Below are positions 7,770 through 14,812 of a DNA stretch of 27,955 nt, piece after piece. This DNA is from Bacillota bacterium (lineage in GTDB: Bacteria; Bacillota; Clostridia; Christensenellales; Aristaeellaceae): the NCBI GenBank assembly GCA_023402355.1, contig JAEXCG010000131.1, positions 1 to 27,955 of the forward strand, in the 5' to 3' direction. How positions within the stretch are numbered: the first letter of the stretch is position 1; each line of letters begins with the position of its first letter. Below the pieces are notes generated by a model. The model worked only from the letters and a program-made list of their open reading frames with translations. It searched no databases and was not told the origin of the DNA. Made by a program: the position numbers and the translations under genes.

Positions 7770-7842
7770 GATATCAATAGATATCTTATGACATTATATC
7801 ACCGTAAATGAGATCATAATAGGCCTACATTCTGAATGTAGG
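7770..7842. promoter_or_regulatory. Divergent AT-rich control region with palindromic sites
   Basis: GATATC occurs twice with identical phase, one helical turn apart (7770-7775 and 7780-7785). A perfect 8-bp inverted repeat CCTACATT-CTG-AATGTAGG (7824-7842) ends just before the ribosome site of the ribbon-helix-helix gene. Repeats spaced by one turn suit cooperative binding by ribbon-helix-helix dimers, so autoregulation of the divergent pair is plausible. The sequence is far more AT-rich than its surroundings. Confidence 0.45.
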
Positions 7843-7852
7843 TGATTTGTTT

Positions 7853-8044
7853 ATGAAGAAGGAGACGAAGGACTATCCGCTAAGGCTGGATAGAAAGACG
7901 ATGTTTAAGCTCCACTATATTGCACAGAGCGAAGACCGTCCTATCAGTCGCGAACTGACTCGTCTCGTCCGCAAGAGAATTGCGGAGTTCGAGGCGGAAC
8001 ACGGCGTCATTGAGACGCCCTTTGACGACGCCGAAGAAAAGTGA
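7853..8044 (+). CDS. Arc/CopG-like ribbon-helix-helix protein
   Basis: A 63-residue protein beginning MKKETKDYPLRLDRKTMFKLHYIAQSEDRPISRELTRLV. The beta strand DYPLRLD, the helix TMFKLHYIAQ and the turn before ISRELTRLVRKRI fit the Arc-like ribbon-helix-helix fold, which dimerises and binds DNA through its paired strands. An acidic tail follows. ATG 7853 has AGGTGA 9 nt upstream; a TTG at 7847 would add two residues. Codon use is noticeably less GC-rich than in neighbouring genes, hinting at recent arrival. No toxin-like partner follows; a terminator does. It probably regulates itself and the divergent cysteine-rich gene. Confidence 0.75.
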   Translation: MKKETKDYPLRLDRKTMFKLHYIAQSEDRPISRELTRLVRKRIAEFEAEHGVIETPFDDAEEK

Positions 8045-8092
8045 GCGGCGCCGGGAATTCGCCCGGTTCCATAAAACCGCATAAACCACTTT

Positions 8093-8121
8093 GGCTGTCC
8101 GAGGAATCGGACGGCCTTTTT
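8093..8121 (+). terminator. Intrinsic terminator after the ribbon-helix-helix gene
   Basis: GGCTGTCCGA pairs with TCGGACGGCC (one G-U pair) around GGAA, followed directly by TTTTT. Confidence 0.85.
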
Positions 8122-8233
8122 GTTCGCCCAGGGTGCCGGACGGAGGGTGAGGCGCAAGGCCTACGGCGGGCCGACGGCCCTGCGCAGCCCGATTTCTGAA
8201 CGGTAAATTTATAAAGTTTTCTCCCGTTTTCCC

Positions 8234-8262
8234 TTGACAAAGGCGGGTTTTCGGATTATACT
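8234..8262 (+). promoter_or_regulatory. Rubrerythrin promoter
   Basis: A perfect -35 TTGACA (8234-8239), a 17-bp spacer and TATACT (8257-8262) make this the best sigma-A-type promoter in the window. Transcription should start near 8269, right beside the Fur-type operator. Confidence 0.85.
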
Positions 8263-8272
8263 GAACTCAAAA

Positions 8273-8289
8273 GTGAGAATGATTCTCAC
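8273..8289 (+). promoter_or_regulatory. Fur/PerR-family operator
   Basis: GTGAGAATGATTCTCAC is a perfect 17-bp palindrome with a 7-1-7 core TGAGAATGATTCTCA. It matches the Fur box consensus TGATAATNATTATCA at 13 of 15 positions and the PerR box a little less well. It covers the probable transcription start of the rubrerythrin gene, so bound repressor would block initiation. PerR control of rubrerythrin is established in clostridia; Fur is the alternative. Confidence 0.8.
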
Positions 8290-8342
8290 AAATGAAAAGA
8301 CAAGCGCCCGTCACGAGCGCGGAAAGAAAGAGGGATTTGATT

Positions 8343-8879
8343 ATGGAACTGAAGGGCAGCAAGACGTATGAGAACCTGCAGACCGCGTTCGCGGGCGAGA
8401 GCCAGGCGCACACCAAATATCAGTACTACGCCTCCAAGGCGCGCAAGGACGGCTACGAGCAGATTGCGGATCTGTTCATGGAGACCTCGCACAACGAGAA
8501 GGAGCACGCGAAGATCTGGTTCAAGCTGCTGCACGACGGCGTGCCCTCCACGCCGGAAAACCTGCTGGACGCGGCGCAGGGCGAGAACTACGAGTGGACC
8601 GACATGTACGACGGCTTCGCCAAGACCGCGAAGGAAGAGGGCTTCGCCCACATCGCCTTCCTGTTCGAGCAGGTCGGCAAGATCGAGAAGGAGCACGAGG
8701 AGCGCTATCGCAAGCTGCTCTCCAACGTGAAGGACGGCGTCGTCTTCTCCCGCGATGGGGATCAGATCTGGCAGTGCGCCAACTGCGGCCACATCGTCGT
8801 GGGCAAGAAGGCGCCGGAGGTTTGCCCGGTCTGCTCGCACCCGCAGTCCTACTTCCAGATTCTCGCGAAGAACTATTGA
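8343..8879 (+). CDS. rbr: Rubrerythrin
   Basis: This non-haem iron protein reduces hydrogen peroxide in anaerobes. The 178 residues show the standard two-domain form. An N-terminal four-helix diiron domain has ligands visible in AFAGESQAHTKY, ETSHNEKEHAK and EQVGKIEKEHEERY. A C-terminal rubredoxin-like domain has the iron-binding pairs CANC and CPVC. The start ATG 8343 opens the conserved MELKGSKTYENL sequence and has AGAGGGA about 8 nt upstream; the frame extends 17 residues further without family resemblance. A strong promoter and a Fur-type palindrome precede it, consistent with peroxide or iron control. Confidence 0.96.
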   Translation: MELKGSKTYENLQTAFAGESQAHTKYQYYASKARKDGYEQIADLFMETSHNEKEHAKIWFKLLHDGVPSTPENLLDAAQGENYEWTDMYDGFAKTAKEEGFAHIAFLFEQVGKIEKEHEERYRKLLSNVKDGVVFSRDGDQIWQCANCGHIVVGKKAPEVCPVCSHPQSYFQILAKNY

Positions 8880-8887
8880 TTCGGATC

Positions 8888-8919
8888 GCCCGGCGGCCGG
8901 CCCGCCGGGCGGCTTTGTC
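8888..8919 (+). terminator. Probable terminator after rubrerythrin
   Basis: GCCCGGCGG pairs perfectly with CCGCCGGGC around a 5-nt loop; the following GGCTTTGTCTTT is only moderately T-rich. A leaky terminator is likely. Confidence 0.55.
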
Positions 8920-8991
8920 TTTCCGGCTTTTCCGCAAGCCCCCGCACCCCCTGCCGATCGCCGCATACGGTGAATGGAGGGGGTGTTTCTG

Positions 8992-9549
8992 TTGCATATT
9001 TTATCGGTGTTGCTGCTGGGCGTGGCCACCAATCTGGATAATTTCATCATCGGCATGGGCCTCGGCTTCCAGGGCAAGCGCATCGGCCCCGCGCAAAACG
9101 GCGTCATCGCAGCGCTCTCGGCCGCGGCGGCGTTCGTCTGCTGCTACGTATCGTCCCTGTGCGCCGCGCTGGGCCGCATTCCGAACCTGTTGGGCGGCGT
9201 GCTGCTCATCCTGCTGGGCGCCGGGCCGCTGATGATTCACAGGAAGCCGCACGCGCAGGAGGAGGGCTGTCCGGCCAAACCCGGCGGGCCGGGGGCGCTC
9301 TCCTGGCGGGAGACGCTGGTGCTCGGCCTCGCGCTCGCGGCCAACTGCCTGGCGACGGCGTTCGCGGCGGGCATGACGGGCCTGGGCCCCGTGCCCATCG
9401 CCCTGGTGACGGGCGGCTTCAGCCTGCTCTGCGTCGGGCTGGGGAACCGGCTCGGGCGCAGGGGAAGCCGCCTTGTCTCCGGCCCCTGGCTGGAGCGGGC
9501 GGCGGCAGTGCTGCTGATCCTCATCGGCATCTGGGAAATCGGCGTGTAA
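8992..9549 (+). CDS. MntP/YtaF-like six-helix membrane protein
   Basis: About 185 residues with six hydrophobic segments in two similar halves, as in the MntP manganese exporter and the sporulation-associated YtaF family. The first half has the family-type GVATNLDNFIIGMGLGF. The corresponding place in the second half reads LALAANCLATAFAAGM, without the acidic residue normally found there, so export by the known MntP mechanism is uncertain. TTG 8992 is preferred because GGAGGGG lies 8 nt before it; the ATG at 8974 overlaps that ribosome site and has none of its own. It stands between rubrerythrin and a MATE gene. YtaF-like protein of unknown role is the safe description. Confidence 0.75.
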   Translation: MHILSVLLLGVATNLDNFIIGMGLGFQGKRIGPAQNGVIAALSAAAAFVCCYVSSLCAALGRIPNLLGGVLLILLGAGPLMIHRKPHAQEEGCPAKPGGPGALSWRETLVLGLALAANCLATAFAAGMTGLGPVPIALVTGGFSLLCVGLGNRLGRRGSRLVSGPWLERAAAVLLILIGIWEIGV

Positions 9550-9564
9550 ATTTCGGAAATAGGA

Positions 9565-9594
9565 TTGCCCGGCTCGCGGGCGTTATGGTATAAT
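9565..9594 (+). promoter_or_regulatory. Promoter of the MATE gene
   Basis: TTGCCC (9565-9570), an 18-bp spacer and a perfect TATAAT (9589-9594). It yields a leader of about 125 nt before the start codon. Confidence 0.75.
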
Positions 9595-9599
9595 GGCGT

Positions 9600-9712
9600 C
9601 AAATTTTATGAGCACATGCGGCTGCGCTGCCGCCGGGTAGCGCGACGGAAGCATTCGGGTTCACGCCTTTAGGCCTCGTAGGCGTGATACACCGGATGCT
9701 TTTTTGGGCTTT
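9600..9712 (+). promoter_or_regulatory. Structured leader with an intrinsic terminator upstream of the MATE gene
   Basis: Between the promoter and the ribosome site, the segment 9650-9700 (AGCATTCGGGTTCACGCC against GGCGTGATACACCGGATGCT, with small bulges) forms a long stem followed by TTTTTT. No gene precedes it within the transcript, so this is a terminator inside the leader, the layout of a transcription attenuator or riboswitch. A possible smaller stem GCGCT/AGCGC lies at about 9624-9643. I do not recognise a known riboswitch consensus, including ykkC/guanidine, GEMM and yybP-ykoY. Because the gene encodes an exporter, a small-molecule-sensing leader is a reasonable guess. Confidence 0.55.
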
Positions 9713-9725
9713 AGGAGGACAAACA

Positions 9726-11018
9726 ATGAACGATCGTCAAAAATTCGCGCGCTACGTATCCCAGCAGATCTTCGGCATGCTGGGCCTTTCGTGTTACATC
9801 CTGGCGGATACCTTCTTTATCTCCGCGGGGCTGGGCACCTCCGGCCTCGCGTCCCTGAACCTGGCGATCTCCGTGTACAGCGTCATAAACGGCGTCGGCC
9901 TGATGGTCGGCATCGGCGGGGCGACGCGCTACGCCGTCTTCCGGGCGCAGGGGGACGCGCGGCGGGCGAACCGCGCCTTCACGGATGCGCTGTGCCTGGG
10001 GATGCTGGCCGCGGCGCTGTTTGCCGCGCTGGGGCTCCTCGGCGTGGGGCCGCTTTGCCGCGCGCTGGGTACCGACGCGCAGACGCACGCGATGACCCGC
10101 GTGTACCTGCAAACGATCCTGCTCTTCGCCCCCTGCTTTATCCTGAACAACCTGCTGCTCGCCTTCGTCCGCAACGACGGCGCGCCCCGTCTGGCGATGG
10201 CGGCCATGCTCGCGGGCAGCTTTTCCAACATCCTGCTCGACTACCTGTTCATCTTCCCGCTGCGCATGGGCATGTTCGGCGCGGCCTTCGCGACGGGCCT
10301 CGCGCCTGTCGTCAGCATGGCGGTGCTGAGCCCGTACATCCTTCGGGGCGGCTGCGGCTTCCGGCCGGCTGCCTGCGGCGTAAGCGCGCGGCGCATGGCG
10401 GGCGTCGCCGTTCCGGGGCTGGCCGCGCTGGTCATGGAGGTTTCCACCGGCCTTTTGCTGATGGTCTCCAACCGCGTCATCCTGGCGCTTTCGGGCACGG
10501 TGGGGGTCGCGGCCTACGGCGTGGTGGCGAACCTCGCGCTGGTGGCGACGGCGCTCTTTTCCGGGCTGGCGCAGGGCATTCAGCCGCTGGTGAGCGAGCG
10601 CTGCGGCCTTGGCGACGAGGCGGGCATGCGGGACGTACTGAAAAGAGCGCTGCGCGTCGCCCTGCTGCTGGCCTCGGGGCTGTATGCCGCGGTCTTCCTG
10701 CTGGCGGACCCGATGACCGCCGCGTTTAACGGGGAGGGAAACGAGGCGCTGCGCGCGCTCGCCGTGCCGGGCCTGCGCATCTACTTTGCGGGTTTTCTAT
10801 TCGCGGGTGTGAACGTCGTGCTGGCCTCCTTTTTCAGCGCGGGCGGGCGAGAGCGCGCGGGCTTCGCCCTGTCCCTCGTGCGCGGGTGCGCCGCGCCGCT
10901 GCCCGCCGTGGCTTTGCTGGGGGCGTGGCTGGGCATGAACGGCGTGTGGCTCGCCTTCCCCTGCGCGGAGCTGGCGACGCTTTTTCTGGCGCTGCGCATG
11001 GCGCGCCGGGCGGGATGA
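9726..11018 (+). CDS. MATE family efflux transporter
   Basis: A 430-residue integral membrane protein of the multidrug and toxic compound extrusion family, which exports cationic compounds in exchange for sodium or protons. It has about twelve hydrophobic helices in two halves. Family features include the early YILADTFFISAGLGTSGLASLNLAI region, GIGGATRYA, and NNLLLAFVRNDGAPRLAM. The second half repeats the pattern with MVSNRVILALSGTVGVAAYG and GLAQGIQPLVS. ATG 9726 is chosen for its AGGAGG 7 nt upstream. The substrate cannot be read from sequence. Its leader terminator suggests conditional expression. Confidence 0.93.
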   Translation: MNDRQKFARYVSQQIFGMLGLSCYILADTFFISAGLGTSGLASLNLAISVYSVINGVGLMVGIGGATRYAVFRAQGDARRANRAFTDALCLGMLAAALFAALGLLGVGPLCRALGTDAQTHAMTRVYLQTILLFAPCFILNNLLLAFVRNDGAPRLAMAAMLAGSFSNILLDYLFIFPLRMGMFGAAFATGLAPVVSMAVLSPYILRGGCGFRPAACGVSARRMAGVAVPGLAALVMEVSTGLLLMVSNRVILALSGTVGVAAYGVVANLALVATALFSGLAQGIQPLVSERCGLGDEAGMRDVLKRALRVALLLASGLYAAVFLLADPMTAAFNGEGNEALRALAVPGLRIYFAGFLFAGVNVVLASFFSAGGRERAGFALSLVRGCAAPLPAVALLGAWLGMNGVWLAFPCAELATLFLALRMARRAG

Positions 11019-11148
11019 GGCGGCGCCGGCGCTCTTTTCGACATTTTTGCGTTTGAGCGGCATGCTTGTGGGGGGCTCGTTCGTCTAATAAGATGTAATG
11101 ACGAATCCCGGACGGGCGGAATGCTTCGCATTTCGCGGGTAAACATGG
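11019..11148. other. Intergenic region upstream of the cell-wall operon
   Basis: No gene is supported. A short GC-rich palindrome GCGCCGGCGC with a few T (about 11024-11040) may weakly terminate the MATE transcript. TTCGTC (11080-11085) and GACGAA (11100-11105) form a spaced inverted repeat that could be an operator; nothing more is visible. Confidence 0.35.
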
Positions 11149-11154
11149 TATAAT
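11125..11154 (+). promoter_or_regulatory. Promoter of the FHA-FtsW-PBP operon
   Basis: A perfect TATAAT (11149-11154) lies 18 bp after a weak TTCGCA (11125-11130). The leader is about 90 nt and contains a small GAGCG-ATA-CGCTC hairpin. Confidence 0.65.
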
Positions 11155-11248
11155 GAGCGAATAGGACGCGCGGGCGCGCGCCTAGAGTACTCCTGGAAGG
11201 GAGCGATACGCTCTGTCGGAAGCATGGTATGAAATCGCCTCTCTAAGC

Positions 11249-12064
11249 ATGCGATATGTGTTTATCTTTCTCGCCTTTATGGTTGTATATAGGGCCCTCA
11301 ACTGGATTCTCCGCGACTACCACCTTCGGCGGCAGGTGATGCAGAAGCTGCCGGACGCAGGATACATCGGCGCCTTTTACGTGATGAGCGGCGAGAGCCG
11401 CAGGATGGAAGCGGGCGACGAGATCAACCTGCCCTGCGAGGGGACGCTCGGCAGCGCGCGCGCGTGCGACGTGTGCGTGCACCATCACAGCGTGCCCGCA
11501 AAAGCGGCGATTTTTTGGCTGGAAAAAGATGGGCTTCACATGGTGCCGGCCGACCCGGAGGGATTTCTCGCGGACGGCACGCACGTGGGTTCCGGCGACG
11601 AGGCGGTGCTGCTGCACGGCGCGTCGGTCTGCGTGGGCGATGTGCTCTTGCAGCTTCGGCTGTTCTCGGGCGTGGAGCTGCTGGGCGCCATGGACGCGGA
11701 CGGCGAGCCCTACGTGACGCCGGAGGCGCGCAGGCGCGCGAGCCGGGGCAAAAAGCCGCCTGTGAAAGCCGCCGGGCGCAGGCGCCGCCAGGCGGAGGAA
11801 CCGGAGGAAACGGCGCTCCGCGATCTGGAGGCCGACCGGGCGCAGGAAAAACCCAAGCGCGCGCGCCAGACGGTTTCCAAAAAGCCGCAGGAAAAGGCGG
11901 CGAAGGGCCAGGAAGCGGCGCGCAAGCCCCGGGCGCGGGCGAAGGGCGCGCCCGCGCAGGTCAAGGCCGTCTCGCCCGAGGGGGCGAAGGCCCTTCGGCG
12001 AAAGCGCAAGAACGGCGCGCCGGACGACAACCCCATCTACGGGGGAAACGACGATGACGAGTAA
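11249..12064 (+). CDS. Membrane-anchored FHA domain protein
   Basis: A 271-residue protein in three parts: an N-terminal membrane helix (about 2-19), a forkhead-associated-like domain (about 45-125), and a long basic and alanine-rich tail (about 155-271) that looks disordered. The FHA part shows the start GTLGSARACDVCVHHHSVPAKAAIF, the usual gly-rich turn and Ser-x2-His-like region, here degenerate. FHA domains bind phosphothreonine proteins. Genes for FHA proteins beside ftsW/rodA and pbpA are common in Clostridia and Actinobacteria, where they link Ser/Thr kinase signalling to wall synthesis. The start codon is uncertain: no clear ribosome site precedes ATG 11249 and GTG 11258 is an alternative. 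Confidence 0.78.
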   Translation: MRYVFIFLAFMVVYRALNWILRDYHLRRQVMQKLPDAGYIGAFYVMSGESRRMEAGDEINLPCEGTLGSARACDVCVHHHSVPAKAAIFWLEKDGLHMVPADPEGFLADGTHVGSGDEAVLLHGASVCVGDVLLQLRLFSGVELLGAMDADGEPYVTPEARRRASRGKKPPVKAAGRRRRQAEEPEETALRDLEADRAQEKPKRARQTVSKKPQEKAAKGQEAARKPRARAKGAPAQVKAVSPEGAKALRRKRKNGAPDDNPIYGGNDDDE

Positions 12065-12082
12065 GAGAGGGAGGGGATGCCC

Positions 12083-13360
12083 GTGAAGAAGCGGCCGGTC
12101 AAGACGCCGATTCGTTCGCTGGTTGCGGCGATCATGCTCTTTGAAATCCTCGCCTTTCTGCTCATCGCCATGCACCCGGACAGGCAGGATACGGAAATGC
12201 TGCAGGCGATCTCGCTCGCGCTGTACATGCCCGCGCTCTGCTGGTTTTCCACGATGATTCTGCCGAAATTTCTGCCCGCCGACCGGCTGCTGATGGCGCT
12301 GATGAACTTTCTTTGCGGCGTCGGCGTCGTGATCCTGTACAGCATGCTGCCGGAGAAGGGCACGAAGCAGGCGATGTTCTACGGACTGGGCCTGATGGTC
12401 ATGGTCGTGTGCATCCTGGTCGTGCGCATCATCCGTTCGTGGCGGATGCTCTGCTGGCTCATCATCCCCGCGGGGCTGGGGCTGCTGCTGCTGCCGCTGC
12501 TCTTCGGCTCCTGGCAGGACGGCGCGAAGAACTGGGTTTCCGTGCCTTTTCTGGGCTCCTTTCAGCCCTCGGAGGTCGTCAAGCTCATGCTGCTCGTCGT
12601 GCTGGCCTACTTCTTCAGCGCGCACCGAACGCTGCTTCAGATGACGCCCGCCATCATCTTCACCGGCGGCTGCCTCGGGCTGCTGATGCTTCAGCGCGAC
12701 CTGGGCACGGCGCTGATGTACTACTTTACCGCCATCATCCTGTTCTACGCGGCCTCCGGCAACGTGCCGCTCACCGTGGTGGGCCTCGGCGGCGGCGCGG
12801 GCGCGGCGGTGGTGGGCTACAACATGTTCGCCCACGTCAAGGTGCGCGTGGCCATGTGGCGCAACCCCTGGTCGGACGCGCTGGGCAAGGGCTATCAGAT
12901 CATTCAGGCGCTGCTGGCGATCGGCTCCGGCGGGCTGGTGGGCGTGGGCCTCGGCCTCGGCCAGCCGCGCGTGATTCCCGCCTATTATACGGACTTCGTG
13001 TTCGCGGTCATCTGCGAGCAGTTCGGCATCCTCTTTGGCATCTGCGTCGTGGCGGTGTACGTGGTCATCATCGTGCGCGGCATCTCGCTGGCGCTGCGCG
13101 CGCGGCGCTCGTTCCTGGCGCTGCTGGCGCTGGGCTGCACGTCGCTTCTGGGCGTGCAGACGTTCGTCATCATCGGCGGCGTCATCAAGCTGATCCCCCT
13201 CACCGGCATCACGATGCCCTTCATCAGCTACGGCGGCACCTCGATGCTCTCCTGCATGGGTCTGATGGGCTTTTTGCAGGGCATCTCCTCGCGCGTGCGC
13301 GAGGACTTGGAGCAGGACATCGAGATGGCCGGCGCGCGGGAGGGGGCGGGGGTTTCATGA
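12083..13360 (+). CDS. FtsW/RodA/SpoVE family peptidoglycan polymerase
   Basis: This integral membrane glycosyltransferase polymerises lipid II in partnership with a class B PBP. About 425 residues with ten or so helices. SEDS-family landmarks are present: KNWVSVPFLGSFQPSEVVKL, LMLQRDLGTALMYY, the GYQIIQALLAIGSGGLVGVGLG region, YTDFVFAVICEQFG, and the closing GITMPFISYGGTSM. GTG 12083 is preferred because GGGAGGGG ends 6 nt before it, whereas ATG 12077 abuts that site with no spacing. It overlaps the PBP start by ATGA, indicating that enzyme and partner are co-translated. FtsW, RodA and SpoVE cannot be told apart from sequence alone. Confidence 0.92.
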   Translation: MKKRPVKTPIRSLVAAIMLFEILAFLLIAMHPDRQDTEMLQAISLALYMPALCWFSTMILPKFLPADRLLMALMNFLCGVGVVILYSMLPEKGTKQAMFYGLGLMVMVVCILVVRIIRSWRMLCWLIIPAGLGLLLLPLLFGSWQDGAKNWVSVPFLGSFQPSEVVKLMLLVVLAYFFSAHRTLLQMTPAIIFTGGCLGLLMLQRDLGTALMYYFTAIILFYAASGNVPLTVVGLGGGAGAAVVGYNMFAHVKVRVAMWRNPWSDALGKGYQIIQALLAIGSGGLVGVGLGLGQPRVIPAYYTDFVFAVICEQFGILFGICVVAVYVVIIVRGISLALRARRSFLALLALGCTSLLGVQTFVIIGGVIKLIPLTGITMPFISYGGTSMLSCMGLMGFLQGISSRVREDLEQDIEMAGAREGAGVS

Positions 13361-14766
13361 AAGAACTTCGCCGTCACATTCGCCTCGTCGCGCTGGCGCT
13401 GCTCAGCCTCTTCGCGGTATGGATGCTCTACTTTTGCTATTCGACCTACTTTTACGGCGGGCGCTGGTTCGCCAACCCCTACAACACGCGCATCAGCTCC
13501 AAGAAACAGACGGTCATCGCGGGCACCGTGACCGATACGGCGGGCACGGTGCTGGCCTACACGGATGCATCCGGCAACCGGCGCTACGCGGACCGGGAGG
13601 CTACGCGCCGCGCGGTGTCGCACGTGGTGGGCGACGACAGCGCAAAGGTCGCCAACGGCGTGGAGACGTTCCACGCCCAGTACCTGCTGGGCTTCAACTC
13701 CAACGTGCTGGAGCGGCTGCTGGACGTCGTCAAGGGCCAGCAGCAGCACGGCGACGACGTGCAGCTCACCGTCAGCGCGGAGCTGTCCGAGACCATCTCC
13801 AAGGCGTTCCCCAAGGGGCGGCTGGGGGCGGCGGTCGTGCTCAACTACAAGACGGGCGACATCCTCGCGATGGTGTCCAAGGGCGACTTCGACCCGGAGA
13901 ACATGGACGAGGCGCTGTCTGACGAGGCGGCGGGCGCGCTGGTCAACCGCGCGACGCAGGGGCTCTACCCGCCGGGCTCGGTCTTCAAGATCGTGACGCT
14001 GGCCTCGGCCCTTACGGCGATGCCGGACGTGGCCGGGCGCACGTTTAACTGCACGGGCCAGCTTCAGGTGGACAAGTCGGTCGTCACCGACGCGGGCATG
14101 GCGGTGCACGGCGAGCAGACGCTCGTGCAGGCCTTCTCCAATAGCTGCAACAACATCTTCGCCGCGCTGACGCTCGATCTGGGCTACCAGACGCTGGGCC
14201 TCACGGCGCAGGGCATGGGTTTTAACGACAACTTCCTCTTCCGCGACCTGGTGGTGTACAACTCCAGCTACCCCATCGACGACAAGAGCCTGGACGACCT
14301 CGCCTGGTCGGGCGTCGGCCAGGGCCGCGTGCTGGTGACGCCGCTGCACATGGCGATGATCGCGGGCGCGGTGGCCAACGGCGGCTCCATGATGGAGCCC
14401 CGGCTGCTGAAGGCGATCGTCACCCCGCAGGGGCAGACCCGCAAGCTCGCGGGCAGCCGGGTATACGCTAAGGCCATGAGCGAGGAGGTCGCCGACAAGA
14501 TCGCGGACTACATGGTGTCCACCGTGCGCGGCGGCACCGCAAGGCGGGCGGCGATCGACGGCTACCGCGTGGGCGGCAAGACCGGCAGCGCGGAAGCTTC
14601 GGACGACAAGACGATCGACACGCACGCGTGGTACGTCGGCTTCATCCAGGACGACGACCATCCGCTGGCCGTCGCGGTGGTGGTGGAGTTCGGCGGCTCC
14701 GGCGGCCAGGTGGCCGCGCCGCTGGCCAAGAAGGCGCTGCAAAAGGCGCTCGAGCTCGGATTCTGA
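13357..14766 (+). CDS. Class B penicillin-binding protein (transpeptidase)
   Basis: This enzyme cross-links peptidoglycan outside the membrane. 469 residues, with one N-terminal membrane helix (about 10-28), a short pedestal region, and a transpeptidase domain from about 155. Active-site motifs are complete: SVFK with Ser 208/Lys 211, SCN (263-265), and KTG (408-410). It is shorter than typical PBP2 or FtsI proteins, with a reduced N-terminal region, resembling the PbpA type paired with RodA-like proteins. ATG 13357 overlaps the ftsW stop. The frame is open far upstream inside ftsW, so the start is chosen by the overlap and the MKELRRH basic start followed by the helix. Confidence 0.93.
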   Translation: MKELRRHIRLVALALLSLFAVWMLYFCYSTYFYGGRWFANPYNTRISSKKQTVIAGTVTDTAGTVLAYTDASGNRRYADREATRRAVSHVVGDDSAKVANGVETFHAQYLLGFNSNVLERLLDVVKGQQQHGDDVQLTVSAELSETISKAFPKGRLGAAVVLNYKTGDILAMVSKGDFDPENMDEALSDEAAGALVNRATQGLYPPGSVFKIVTLASALTAMPDVAGRTFNCTGQLQVDKSVVTDAGMAVHGEQTLVQAFSNSCNNIFAALTLDLGYQTLGLTAQGMGFNDNFLFRDLVVYNSSYPIDDKSLDDLAWSGVGQGRVLVTPLHMAMIAGAVANGGSMMEPRLLKAIVTPQGQTRKLAGSRVYAKAMSEEVADKIADYMVSTVRGGTARRAAIDGYRVGGKTGSAEASDDKTIDTHAWYVGFIQDDDHPLAVAVVVEFGGSGGQVAAPLAKKALQKALELGF

Positions 14767-14812
14767 GCCCAAAGGGCTTTGCATCATACGAGACCAAAAG
14801 GAGGTTTATCTT

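Noticed and set aside
9600..9705. Known riboswitch classes (ykkC/guanidine, GEMM, yybP-ykoY, ZTP, T-box) for the MATE leader
   Set aside because: None of their conserved sequence blocks could be found; left as an unassigned attenuator candidate.
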